22,726 nucleotides of DNA from Parachlorella kessleri (GCA_001598975.1 BBXU01003358.1:1-22726), one strand, 5' to 3'; shown: positions 6,852 to 17,022, counted from the first letter of the stretch. Program-made: numbers and translations. Notes: generated from the letters alone by a model not told the origin.

Positions 6852-9144
6852 TTACGTGGAAGGGGCGGCCGCGCCATCGTGAAGCGGCTGCCAGGGAACG
6901 GGCTGGTGGCGGTTGCGCAGGGGGTAACGCCTGGCCGCAGCTGGGTTCTTGGGAGTCCCAACCGCCAAGGTGTCAGGCTGCGGCCCGTCAACCTCCTTCA
7001 AGGGCTGGCTGGCGAGCGTCTGGAAAGCGCTGGGGATGACACCGTCAATGGTTACCTCCGGTGACGAAGGGGGGTCTGAGCTGCAGGGTACCTCCTCTGC
7101 AACGAAAGGGAAGCTAGTAGTCAGTGGGACTGCCGCTGGTGGGTGGCAGGAGATTTTGCAACCATGGGAAAAGGAAGCTGTAAGTGAGATTGGGAGCAAG
7201 GCTGGGACACCCTGGACTGCCAATGACACTCCCGGCTGCAAATGGCGGTAACTGATAAAGATTCTGGCCCAAGCAATGGTTGCTGAGACATGACAGCATG
7301 CATGGCGGGCACTAGAAAGTCTGACCTGGGGAGGGTGAAGCCTGCAGCTTGCGCTGGATGTCGCTAAGCACCGCGCTGCTGGGCCGCACCACTGGCAACA
7401 CTGTCGCCACGGGGGCCTCTGTCAGCTGGGCGGTGGGGGCGATTACGTCGTCGTCTAATGCTGAGGCCAGGCCAGGGATGCTATCGTCTGATGAATCCTC
7501 AAACAGAGGGGCTGCACCAGGGCCCATGTCATATGGCAGGCGACGGTAGGCGGGCCTGGGCTGGACTACAAATGGTGGCACCAGCGCAGGAGCACCGGGG
7601 GGGCGGGAAGGCTGAGTGGCCTCAGCCGGGGCGCTGGTGGGCTGCTGTGCGACTGGACCTTCCAGCAGGGACAGGGGCATGTCCTCCATGTCAACTGTGG
7701 TGGCAGCCGAAGGAGTGGGGGAAACTGCCTGCTGCAGGGACAACTCGCCGCTGTCAGGCCGCACTGGGCTGTACTGGGGAGAGTCTGCAACATGGGGTAA
7801 GTCACGAGGTGTTATAGTATCTAAAAGGAACAGCTGGCTGCTAGATGACGTTGATGTAATCTATAAAGCACGTTAGCGGCCGCTGGCTGATAGTATCCAC
7901 AAAGAGGTGCAGGAGGACTCCAAGGAAGGAGCTGAAGATAGCGTCAGCATCATTCTATGCTACTGATATGCTATTGAAAGTCAGGGTGTGAAAGCACTCA
8001 AGAGGGGATTTTAAGTGCCTCACCGTCCATGTCGGAAGCCGGCTCCCAGTCGTCAGCGGGCCACTGCACCCGTGGTGCCGCGACTTCTAAGCAGTTCTCC
8101 TGGAAGAAAAGACCGCCTCCAGGGGGGGAAATTTTGTAATGTGCATGGTGTGCTATGATGTTGTATATACCCCGGAGCAGCTCGACCTGTGTGAGCGCCC
8201 GGTATGATTGTGCCTCCCTCCAGGCATCCAACACATAGTGTCCCTGACCCATCAACACCGCAAAAATATGGGCATGCGCCGTGGAAGGGTCGCCACCCTC
8301 ACACAACATGATGTGGTGTCGAGCCCGGGCCATGTAGAAACACGCTGTCGAGGTGTAACCCTCGAACAGGGCAGTCTCCATGGCGGTGAGGTCTCTCGAT
8401 GCCTCGGCCGCGATGTCTGTCAGCGTTACTCCCAGGAGGCTGTCCACAGTTGCCATGAACTACAGAACAGAAGAGGGGAGCTGTTGAAGGTCAGAGGGGT
8501 CGGAGCAAGGAGTCTCCCCGTCAATGGCTGAACCCCATATGGCTAGAAGAGATATGTCACCAGTTCAAACAGCACAAGGGCTGGGGCTGGGTACGGCATG
8601 CCGAGGCAGATGTAGGGCAGGCTGTGAAGGTGCTTCCCGGCCAGCTGAAACAGCAATAAGTTACCTCAGCAAATGTGGTACTTGGGGACGACAGCAGGGT
8701 TGCGGCAGCGCGATGCTGTAGCAGGTCGAACACGTCAGCCACCAGGGCCCGGGCGAGCACCCAGGGCAGCACCTGAGTGACCCCCAGTACTGCCTCCCCG
8801 ATGGCCAGGCGATCGTTGAGGCAGTAGAACAGGCCGTACTGCATCATGCATTTCTTGGCCCATGCCAAGATGGACTCAGCCTGCGGAAAGGCAGAGGGTA
8901 GGAGGCAAGCCTAAGCCTTCAAAACAGCATCGTGTTGCTGAGCCAAGCCGGGGTGGGTTGGGCCACAGACCAGGTCGAGACCGGCACTCACGTTTTGAAG
9001 TTTTAAGGCAGCCTCGGTGCCTTGCTCGCGAGAGGTGCGGGGTTTGATGAGCCCGCTGCCCGCATAGGCGCTCAAGAAGGGTTGTCTACGGTGAGCAAGC
9101 AGGGGACCCGAGGTGGTGTTATAGAAGCGGCGGCGAGTGTCCAT
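6852..9144 (-). CDS. Third gene of the LTR element: five-exon unknown protein (about 502 aa)
   Basis: Proposed exons are 9144-8992, 8880-8665, 8459-8024, 7784-7326 and 7096-6852. Introns are 111, 205, 239 and 229 nt, all GT-AG, with donors GTGAGT, GTAACT, GTGAGG and GTCAGA. Phases are 0, 0, 1, 1 and agree across every junction. The joined CDS is 1509 nt. Exons 1-3 encode an alpha-helical, Cys-containing domain (AWAKKCMMQYGLFYCLNDRL, MARARHHIMLCEGGD, YNIIAHHAHYK) that I do not recognise. Exons 4-5 are Pro/Ala/Ser-rich with an acidic patch (FEDSSDDS) and end near RRYPLRNRHQPVPW, a basic tail resembling retrotransposon polyprotein C termini. No signal peptide or transmembrane segment is evident, so it is not an obvious envelope. 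A TATA box lies 65 nt upstream of the ATG. It could be an element accessory gene or a captured host gene. Confidence 0.7.
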
Positions 9145-9208
9145 GTCGAACAACAGGGGTCAGTAGCGGAGTTTTAAGGTGGGGTAGGACAGGTGTTCCT
9201 GAACCATG

Positions 9209-9215
9209 TTTTATA
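9209..9215 (-). promoter_or_regulatory. TATA box (TATAAAA) of the third gene
   Basis: TATAAAA on the - strand lies 65 nt upstream of the ATG at 9144. That would place transcription start roughly 25-35 nt upstream of the ATG. No promoter-like motif is needed here if the gene were expressed only from the LTR, so it suggests an internal promoter. Confidence 0.55.
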
Positions 9216-9575
9216 CTACCCAAATTGTAGGGTGAGGACGCCGGAGCGAAGTCGGGCCGTTTCCGAAAGAACAGGGTTCTCAAGGATCCAGCACGTTGCG
9301 CAGGAATCTCGGAGATGGAGCGAAGGGATTCCGACACTGGAAACCAGCAGGAAACGCAAATCTTTGCGGTGGTGTAGCATACCTTCGCAATACCTGTTGT
9401 GGGAAAGGACAGGAGGGCCGAGTCAACTGGCCACATGCCATGTTGGCGTCGAGTAGGTAGCACCGGTAGAGCTTGAACCTTTAAAAAGAGTCTTGGGGAG
9501 GAAGAATGCCTCACATGGGGGCCTAGCGACCCTCCCCTAAGGCGAGGGGAGGTCAGGCGCTTGTCGTAAGGGCTA
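9216..9575 (-). other. Spacer between pol tail and third gene, with a hairpin
   Basis: No gene is seen here. The stretch after the double stop of the pol frame contains a perfect 8-bp stem (9531-9538 CCTCCCCT with 9545-9552 AGGGGAGG, loop of 6 nt). The part nearest 9216 probably acts as the upstream promoter region of the third gene. Confidence 0.5.
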
Positions 9576-9938
9576 CTAGTTGCCACCATGGCCCCCAAGG
9601 GAGGTCTGGCGCTTAGAAGGCAGGCGAGGCCGACGACCATGGCGGACTGTGGGCGAGGTAGGAAGGATGGCGGAGGGTGGAGCGTAGGGCTCATCAGACG
9701 CTGTAGAGTCGGTGTCACTGTCACTACTACTGCTGCTGCTTACCAAGTTTATCTCACCCTCTGGCTGCTGTTGGTGTTGCAGGGGCTGCAGCTGTACAGG
9801 GCTGGGACAGGGCCTGGAGCTCACACGGTGTGGGGACGGCTTGTAGGGTCTCACCAGGTCAGCACTGGACTGCCATTGGTGCCCGAGGGCATTCTTCAGA
9901 ATACACACGCAATTAGACTTGTGTGTGCATCGAACAAA
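9576..9938 (-). pseudogene. Pol C-terminal tail (rest of GPY/F module and acidic tail), after an in-frame TAG
   Basis: This piece is in the same frame as the upstream pol part and is separated only by TAG at 9941-9939. It continues the GPY/F module: after EGPF and the stop come FVRCTHKSNCVCILKNALGHQW and ADLVRPYKP, which match the usual pattern of a hydrophobic strand, a conserved Trp and L-[KR]-PY. A Gln-rich segment, a Ser/Asp run (SSSSSSDSDTDSTASDE) and a basic end follow, then two TAGs. The stop interrupts a conserved domain, so it is most simply a nonsense mutation. Readthrough is the alternative. Confidence 0.8.
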
Positions 9939-12758
9939 CTAAAAAGGACCTTCTGAAGGTGGGTCCAGCTTGTTGGTGGAGGACTCCGCCTTGGACCACA
10001 CATACTGGCCAGGGGAGGGGGGGGCCTGGCGAGGCTGCTGTGCTCTTTTGACGGCATAGTCCTTCACTTGCCGTTCCTGTGCTTTAGCTAGGTTGCCTAG
10101 GGCGTCTGACAGCTGCTGTTGCTGGCGTGCCTCCCGTGCCTCTCGGCTGGATTCTGGAGCTTGGTCGTCAGCTGGCTGTGGAAAATCTGCCACTGGTCCC
10201 TCTGTTGCAGGCAAAGCTGGGGCCTGGCGCTGGGGGTCCACTGGCAAGCGAGGTAGCTTGCCGAAGAGCAGACGAGCGGGTTCCGTCTTAAGGCTATCCT
10301 GCCGGGAGTTGTTGTAACCCAGAAGGATGGAGGGCAGGAAGGTCTCCCATAAGGTGGGGTCCTTAGTGCTACACAGCTTGCGCAACTGAGTAGTGATAGT
10401 CTTGTTCAGCCGTTCCACACAACCATTGCTTTGTGGGTGGTAGGCCGACGAGATGCGATGCTGTACATTAAAGCGCTTCAGAAGGGACCGCATAGTACTT
10501 GACACAAACTCGCCACCTTGGTCCGTCTGAACAATGAGAGGGGTCCCTATGACGCCAAACAGGTGTGCAAGAGCGGCCGCTACGTGGGGAGAGCTCTTGG
10601 ACGGGATGGGATAGGCGAAGGCGTGGCGCGTAGAGGCCTCAATACAGGTGAAGATATACTTATTACCGAGGGGGTGGCTGGCTGGCAAAGGCCCCACTAG
10701 GTCACAGAACACACGCTCCAGGTAGCCATTAACCTTAACGGGGTGTAGGGTGTCCTGCTTTTCAAAGCAAGGGCTGGCATGTTGGCAGGCGTGGCAGGTA
10801 GAAACGTAGGCCTTCACATCCTTGATCATACCGCGCCACCAATAACGTTCTGCCAACAACTGAGCGGTCCGCTTTTGACCAAAGTGGCCTAAGGAGCTGT
10901 GAAACTGTTCCACCAGGTTGGTGCGTTGGTCAAGGGTAGGCACCGGACGTGCCGCATAGCGAGGCGTTGACTTCCTGTAAAGGTGACCGTCTTGTATGTA
11001 ATAAAGCTGAGCCCTGCGGCGAATGCGCTTTTTCTCAGCTGTAGGAAGGTCTTCAGGAAGGCTGCCCGTACGTAGGTAGCCCATTAATTGCTGGTCCTCC
11101 GTAACATCCACGGCGCCGTTCTCATCCTCATTGTCGCTGTCACCATGCTCTTCGCAGGCTAAGGTGTTGGTGGCGGTAGTGGAGGGACCGGGAGCGCCTG
11201 GGTCGCCCTCCTGCTTCACTCGCTTAGGATTGCTCCCGGCAAGCACACCGGAGGTCCGTTTAGACAGGTGAGCTGGAGGGGCTGTGGGGGAGGTAACTGG
11301 GTCAGGCGGTGCCGTGTCTTCGGCTGGGGAGGTGGGTTTTGACGGAGAAAGGGGGTTGCACAGAGTGCACTGCCACGGGCCTTTAGGTACTTGCCGTAAC
11401 GGGGGACGCATACAGTAGGTATGCTGTCCCGCCCCACACCCATCACAAAGCACCATCAGATGCTCTGCATCGGGGGAGCCACAGCGCTGACACTCTAAGT
11501 CTGAAGGGACAGAAGGGGTCGAGCCCGGACTGGCCTCCTCTATCATATATATTTCGAAAGCTGGGCCTGTGGGAACCGATTCTCCCCCACTGTGGGAGAA
11601 TCCATAAACCGGTCCTGCGGTGGAAAGCGGGTCGGAATCATGAGTCTCCTCGGAGTCATAACCATGGCATTCCTCATCCCATTTGGTTGGGTCCATAAAC
11701 ATATCATATTCCTGCTTGCACTCCCAGCAATGTTCACCAGGCTGGTGGGTGCTGCCGATGCCAATCGTAAAGAGATTGAGCTGCCAGTAGTTCTCGTCCC
11801 CGGGTTTGAGGTTGGTATAGCTGGCGGGCATATAGTGTCGCCAGTCGTCCTCCTCGGAAGTGTGGGGCGCTGGGGGTTCCTCTTCAAGAGCAGTTTGTTC
11901 CAACCTGCTGAGGCTGTCACAGTTGATATGCCTCTTGCCAGGCCTGTACTCCACTGTGAAATCGAACTCTTGAAATAGGAGAGACCAGCGGGCTAAGCGT
12001 CCCTGTATCTGCCTGGTGGTCAGCAACCAGCGGATGGAGTGCTGGTCACACTGCAGCACAAAGGGAAGCCCGTGTAGGATGTGGCGGAACTGGCAAATGC
12101 CAAACAACGCTGCCAATATCTCGCCCTCCACTGGTGGGTAGTTGCGCTCTGCTGACGTGAGCACACGGCTGGCATAGCCTATGGGGTGCTCGAGACCATC
12201 CTCGTCACGCTGGCTGCAAATGCAGGCCACAGCGTACATGGAATAGTCTGACTGAAGCACCAACTGCTTCTGTCCTGCTACCACTGCTGGAAGGTCGGGC
12301 CGGGCAAGAATGGGGGCTGACACCAGACGGTCGCGCAGCTCCTCAAAGGCTGCCTGGCACTCAGGGGTCCATTCCCATGGAGTATCTAAGTGCAGCAAGT
12401 CGTTTAGAGGCTTGGCTAGGCCCGCAAATTTGTGGACAAACTTGCGGTAATAGCCAGCAAGCCCCAAGAACGACCTTAGGCTACGCACATTGCGGGGCGG
12501 GGCTAAATTCTTTATACAAGCAATCTTAGAGGGGTCGGTGTGTATACCTTGCCCATCTATCGGGGGCCCAAGAGATATTACCTGATGGGTCCCAAACACA
12601 CACTTGCCTGGGGCGGCTCGAAGGTTGGCATTTCGTAGACGCCTAAAGACCTCATCTAGGTGCTTGTAGTGGTCTACTAGATTGTCACTGAAAATGATTA
12701 TATCGTCCAGGTAGACCATAGCATAATCCTCGATGCCGCGCAGTATGCCGGCCATCAA
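9939..12758 (-). pseudogene. pol: Pol, second part: RT C-terminal half, RNase H, PHD finger, integrase
   Basis: The segment is in frame with the upstream pol part and follows a TGA. From its start: RT motif YLDDIIIFSD (residues 16-25); RNase H with Asp171, Glu213, Asp238 and Asp281 (DYSMYA, EGEILAAL, CDQHS, CDSLSR); a linker with a small Cys cluster; a C4HC3 PHD finger at residues 423-467; a basic/acidic linker; an integrase zinc-binding domain H620-x4-H625...C655-x2-C658; and a catalytic core with Asp686, Asp746 and Glu782 (D,D-35-E). The GPY/F module begins at NKLDPPSEGPF and is cut by TAG. Catalytic residues look intact here, so only the stops disable it. Confidence 0.93.
11358..11492 (-). 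other. PHD zinc finger inside pol
   Basis: The spacing is C-x2-C-x11-C-x2-C-x4-H-x2-C-x14-C-x2-C, with the conserved Trp two residues before the seventh Cys (PWQCTLC). This is a complete C4HC3 PHD pattern. PHD fingers usually read histone H3 tails. It sits between RNase H and the integrase zinc-binding domain, where typical Ty3/gypsy elements have only a short linker. Confidence 0.85.
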
Positions 12759-15341
12759 TCATTGAAAGGTGGCTGGTGAGTTAGCCAGCCCCATGGGTAG
12801 CACTTTGAAAGAGTACAGCCCACCACGGCCGGTAACAAAGGCCGTCTTATCCTTGGCGTCTTGAGTAAGGGGTACCTGCCAGAACCCAGAAATAAGGTCC
12901 ATCTTGCTAAACACCTTGCTTTGCCCAAGCCTTTGTAGGGTTTGGTCAATTAAGGGAAGGAGGTGGGCATCCTTTCGGGTAATGGCGTTGAGTTTGCGGT
13001 GATCCACACAAAAGCGCCACTGGTCGGGGTCGTCGGGGTGTTTCTTGGGCTTTTTAACTAGCACAGTGGGTGAGCTCCAAGGAGAGTTGGAGGGCTCAAC
13101 CAGTCCTTCTGCCAACAACTTATCTACCTCTTGCTCCTCCAGCTGCTGCTCATGAAAGCTGTGTCGGTAAGGCCGGCTGGCTATGGGCTTGGCATCCCCA
13201 GTGTCGATGTCATGAGCCACCAACGGGGTCAGGCCCAATTCAGAGCGCTGCCAGGCGAAGATGTCACGGTTGTCATACATTAGTGACATCAAAAAGTCCT
13301 TTTCGGCAGCTGTCAAGTTCTCCCCATATTGTAGGCTAGTGACCTGCTCTAGCCCTGTACTAGGTGGCTCGTGGGGTATATTGTCGGCCAGCTCCTCATG
13401 AAGAGCCAAATATGCTTCGGGGCTGGGCTGCAAACTGCTGAGGTCGGGTGCTGGCGTCAGAGGCTCAACTGAGTCCTTCTGACTGCCACCCGGAGAGGCA
13501 GGCTGGCTGGGCAGGTTGTCGTAGTAGCTAGGGGGGAGGGGCGGGCAACCTTGGTATGGCCAACCCTCCTGCAAGTCTCCATCTGAATCATAGTCCTCTT
13601 CTAGCGACGGCAAATCATCATCACTCCAGCTGGGGGCTTGTGAAGGGGGGGTGACATCATGGGGGACCGGATTGCCGTCAGCATCATAATGGGGAGGCCA
13701 GCTGTACTCGTAATCTTCATAGTATTCGTCCCACTCCGGCACATAGAAGAAGGTGCGGTTGTCACAATAGTAAGCCACAATCTGGGGACCTAGCTCATCC
13801 TCTCCGGTGGTGGTCTGGACCTTGGGCAGCGCTTCTTTTAAAGCTTCATCCAAATCGTGGAGACATAAAAAGCGCTCATTGTCCTCTTCTGCAGGTGGGG
13901 AGGAGCTGGCAGCTATGATGGGCTCCTCAAAAGGGGTAGGCAGCAAAGCGCAGACCCCCGGCGTCAGCTGTTGCAGGCTCGGAGGTGCGGAGTGAGTGAA
14001 CACCCACTTGGCGTCGTCCGGGGTAAGTTCAAAGGAAGGCGAGCCACTAGAAGCTGCTTGGATGTCTGCCAGGGTCTCGGTGGGAGCATTTTGGGATGCC
14101 AGGTCTTCATTGGCATGCGACCGTTTGAGAGGGTGTTTTGTGGAGGGGGGTGTCTTGGAGGCGGCACGCTTGGCCCTGTCCACGTCCTCTATTCTGTTGG
14201 GAGCATGGAGAGGCGGGGGTGCCGACAGTGGGGGAATGGGGGCGTTGGGAGTAGAAGGCTCAGCGTCACCTATTTCAGTGGTGGCTGTAGACCGCGGGGT
14301 GACTGGTGAGGCTGGCCGCTGACTTAGGGGCGATGAGAGAAGAGTGTCCTCGCCGCTCTTATCGGTGTGCAGGTACTCATGCATCGCTGCCACCACGTCT
14401 GCGTTCAAGGAAAGCGGGGGAGGAGGAGAAAGGGTTTCCTCCGGAGCCTGCTCATCTAGCACTGCCGCAGAGGCAACAACGCTTGAGGGTTCAGCGGCGG
14501 GCATAGCCCCTGAGGGGGGGGGTGCTGGAGGTGCGTCTGCTGGCGAGGTATCGTGCTGGCTGTGAGACGGGGTTGGAGCCGGGGTGCCGGAGGGGACCTG
14601 CTCTTCTAGAGCCTCGGGGACCTCGGCAATGGTAGCGGCGGTCCCAATGTGGGTCAGCTCTATCTCAGCAGGTCTGGGGGGTGCCGGCCTGTCACCTGTA
14701 GCAACGGCTGTCTCTCTTGGCACGGCTTCCATCATGTATGCTGTAGCTGTCGGGCGCTGGGCGAAAGGGTGCTCAAAGTCGGAGTGCAGAGGCTGGCAGC
14801 GCCTGCCCGACTGTTGGTGAAGGGCGGAATCCATAGTAGATGGCTGCCTTAGCCGGCCCACAACATCGAAATCAATTTCGTCGTACTCTCCAGGGCTAAC
14901 CATAAACTTCATAATGCAGGTGTCCCAGGACATCTGACAGGCCGCCTGTACAAGCCAGTCATTGCCAAGGAGGATGGAGTAATTGGTGGCCTGGGTGACG
15001 GGGAGGGCATCCAACACAAGTGTGAGGCGCCCTACTGACACAGGTACGTCACGTAGCATGCCCCAAGGCATCTCCTCTCGACCACCGGCGGTGTGGAAGG
15101 TGGAAGCAGTCTTCTCCACATAGCCGTGGAGCTGTAGCTTACGTATCACGCTCTGGGATAGCACACTGTGAGAAGCTCCCAAGTCCACGATAGCAACTAC
15201 AGGCATTCCAAACACCTTGCACTGTATGCGAGCCACACTAGGCGTACCTGGGGTGTTGCTGGAACGTATGGGCTCGGGGGCGTGAAAAGCCTCGGGCTCC
15301 GCTAGGTCTACTAAGTTTGTAGCCAGGTTGGTATCATACAT
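12759..15341 (-). pseudogene. pol: Pol, first part: aspartic protease, long linker, RT N-terminal half
   Basis: It begins at MYDTNL, 30 codons after the gag stop and in the same frame. The protease has AIVDLGASHSVLS (residues 50-62) and ILLGNDWL (about 123-130). The catalytic triad is D-L-G instead of D-[ST]-G, explained by one C-to-T change (TCG to TTG), so the protease is probably dead. A linker of about 500 residues rich in Pro, Ala, Ser and acidic residues follows. RT starts about residue 710 with VDKLLAEGLVEPSNSPWSSP, WRFCVDHRKLN, motif A FSKMDLISGFWQV (Asp815) and LPMGLANSPATFQ. TGA at 12761-12759 replaces the Arg codon expected in ATFQRLM (CGA to TGA), and the frame continues unchanged. 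Confidence 0.93.
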
Positions 15342-15431
15342 AGGGTGGCCATACTAGAAGTAGTTGGCCCGAGGGGCGCTGGGTGGGACCTAAAAAGGGC
15401 GGCGGCTGCGGGAACCTCCAACAGGGCCAGC
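15342..15431 (-). other. Gag-pol spacer with in-frame TAG codons
   Basis: Gag, the spacer and pol share one frame. TAG occurs at the gag end (15434-15432), at 15392-15390 and at 15356-15354. No slippery heptamer and pseudoknot were identified. The third TAG is preceded by a pyrimidine-rich run and could also be read as a 3' splice site, which would make pol a spliced product. Confidence 0.6.
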
Positions 15432-16718
15432 CTATTCCAAAAACTGTTGCAATTGGGCACGGTACTCCGGGGCGGTGCGTAGCAGCTCACTTTTAGAAAT
15501 GCGGGCAGTAGTAGAGTCTAGCTGCGACACCAGATTGTAGCGAGGGGCCAGGGGAGAGTTGGCGGCGGCACCTCCACGCGTGGCCGATGGCCTGGCGCTG
15601 GCGGGCCTAGGGGCTGCAGGGTATGTAGCCGGTGAGGGTGAGGGAGGCATTGGTGGGCTTGGGAAGGGCTGTCGGCCAGCCTTGGGAGGGTAGGCAGGCT
15701 TGGGTGGCAACGGAGGGGCATCTGGCAGGTTTTCCCTGTCGAAGGGGACTGGCTTAAACCGGCGAGGGGAAGGAGCCGTTCTGGGGTAAGCTTCATCTCG
15801 AGGCCGCTTCTCTTGAGCATAAACCTCTTCACCATAGTAGTAGGCTTCCGGGGCTACTGCCTCCATATAGTGAATGTTGCTGGCGGCCCTGGGTCCACTC
15901 CTTGGCTGATTGCTGCTCGGGCAATCCCTCGCCAGGTGGCCACGCTGTCCGCACTGATAGCACACATCCCTAGGAGGTGGAGTACCTTGCCTAGGCCGCT
16001 GAAGCTGAGCCAATTGGATCCTCATAGCACTCATCTGTTTAGTCAGTTCCTTCATGGGGTCTGCCTCGGGGCGCGTCTCCTTAGTTGAGCGGGGAGGGGT
16101 GACAATCTTAACATCAGTTTCACCCTCACCTTTCTCACCTTCGCCTTCCTTGGGAAGGTTAAACACCAAGGTCTTGCCACGTCTATTTAAGAACTGGTCC
16201 TCATAAAACTCGCCTTCAGCCGCAGCCTGCTCAAAGGTAGTAGGCCGCCTTGTTAAAACAAACTTGCGCACGTCGTCGCGCAACCCCTCCAAAAAGAAGT
16301 GTTGCAGCATAGCTTCTACGTGTCGGTTGCTAGAACAACGAGCCAGGGTGCGCAGAGAGTCGGCATAGTCCCGAACCGATTCCTCCTTACCCTGCTGACG
16401 CCTGCTAAGGGCGCTCAGCATTTTGGAGGGGTCTAGTCCAAACCTCTCCAGCAGAGCCTTGTCAAAAGGCTCCCACCTGAGAAATTCCTGGTTACTGAAC
16501 CATTCGGCGGCCTTGCCATCTAGGTGCAAACCGGCATAATAAAGGGACTGCAAGTCAGTCCAACCGCTCGCAGCCTTGGCGTACTTAAGGAGCCTAAGGA
16601 AAGCCTCTGGGTTTTCCTTTGAGCCACCTGAGAAACGCTTAAGCTGGAGGGAAATGTGGGTGCTAGAGCCAGGCGCGCCCAGCAGGGGCGCCGGCGGGGT
16701 ACCTGCAGCAGTAGTCAT
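15432..16718 (-). CDS. gag: Gag polyprotein of the gypsy element (428 aa)
   Basis: It forms the particle that packages the element RNA. The start MTTAAGTPPAP at 16718 follows the leader. Residues about 25-180 match the retrotransposon gag fold (LKRFSGGSKENPEAFLRLLKYA, AAEWFSN, PFDKALLERFG, YADSLRTLARC, FFLEGLRDDVRKFV). A charged linker is followed by a CCHC zinc knuckle CYQCGQRGHLARDC (Cys253, Cys256, His261, Cys266), a nucleocapsid RNA-binding motif. The C-terminal third is Pro/Ala-rich and basic. The frame is intact, unlike pol, and the length is usual for Ty3/gypsy Gag. Translation would run from the 5' LTR promoter. Confidence 0.92.
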   Translation of the reverse strand: MTTAAGTPPAPLLGAPGSSTHISLQLKRFSGGSKENPEAFLRLLKYAKAASGWTDLQSLYYAGLHLDGKAAEWFSNQEFLRWEPFDKALLERFGLDPSKMLSALSRRQQGKEESVRDYADSLRTLARCSSNRHVEAMLQHFFLEGLRDDVRKFVLTRRPTTFEQAAAEGEFYEDQFLNRRGKTLVFNLPKEGEGEKGEGETDVKIVTPPRSTKETRPEADPMKELTKQMSAMRIQLAQLQRPRQGTPPPRDVCYQCGQRGHLARDCPSSNQPRSGPRAASNIHYMEAVAPEAYYYGEEVYAQEKRPRDEAYPRTAPSPRRFKPVPFDRENLPDAPPLPPKPAYPPKAGRQPFPSPPMPPSPSPATYPAAPRPASARPSATRGGAAANSPLAPRYNLVSQLDSTTARISKSELLRTAPEYRAQLQQFLE

Positions 16719-16734
16719 GGGGTACCTGCAGCAG
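16696..16734 (-). repeat. 16-bp direct repeat flanking the gag start codon
   Basis: The same 16 bp (ggggtacctgcagcag on the + strand) occurs at 16696-16711 and 16719-16734, with the gag ATG between them. On the coding strand each copy reads CTGCTGCAG/GTACC, so each could serve as a 3' splice site. Confidence 0.8.
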
Positions 16735-16803
16735 GGAGAGGATGCACGCTAGTATGCAAGCACTTATGCAACTTTCAACGCAGTTACTTACCGTCTTACT
16801 CAC
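16726..16803 (-). other. Possible leader intron in the 5' untranslated region of the gypsy element
   Basis: On the - strand CAG/GTGAGTAAG (intron from 16803) or ACG/GTAAGTAAC (from 16791) are strong donors. CTCTCCCTGCTGCAG ends the intron at 16726, seven nucleotides before the gag ATG. The intron would be 78 or 66 nt. Genomic RNA must stay unspliced to keep packaging and priming signals, so splicing could make a separate mRNA. Confidence 0.45.
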
Positions 16804-17022
16804 CTGAAGTGTCGCTTGTCGCTGTTTCTGCAGGGACGGGACGGAATCACCGAATCCAAACGCGCGACGCGTCCACGTAGACCGGAGGCGCTGTGTCGGG
16901 AGAAGCTTCTGACGACTTAAACGTGAAGACTTAAGCTTTGAAGACTCGTGACGACTTTTAAAGCTTGAAGACGTAAACTTTAACGAGGAAGGCGAGCACA
17001 GCTCAGGCTTCCCAGGTGAAGC
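16804..17022 (-). other. 5' leader of the gypsy element, priming-site region
   Basis: No coding sequence is seen. Directly inside the 5' LTR the coding strand reads TGGCTTCACCTGGG from 17024, a candidate primer binding site, but I could not match it to a tRNA 3' end. Between about 16900 and 16990 short units (GACGACTT twice, GAAGAC three times on the + strand) recur and could form packaging structure. Confidence 0.4.

Noticed and set aside
6852..9144. Envelope gene
   Set aside because: The spliced product shows no signal peptide, transmembrane segment or furin-like site.
9119..9724. 201-residue minus-strand frame as a separate gene
   Set aside because: It overlaps the Pol tail in another frame and then the promoter spacer. 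Composition and lack of motifs suggest chance.
9588..9956. Plus-strand open frames across the gypsy element (9588-9956, 13971-14309 and others)
   Set aside because: They are antisense shadows of gag-pol. They lack recognisable domains, and the opposite strand has conserved motifs.
9939..15434. Recoding of TAG as an amino acid in this alga
   Set aside because: Other frames end naturally at TAG, including the double TAG after the Pol tail, and TGA also interrupts pol. Decay is simpler.
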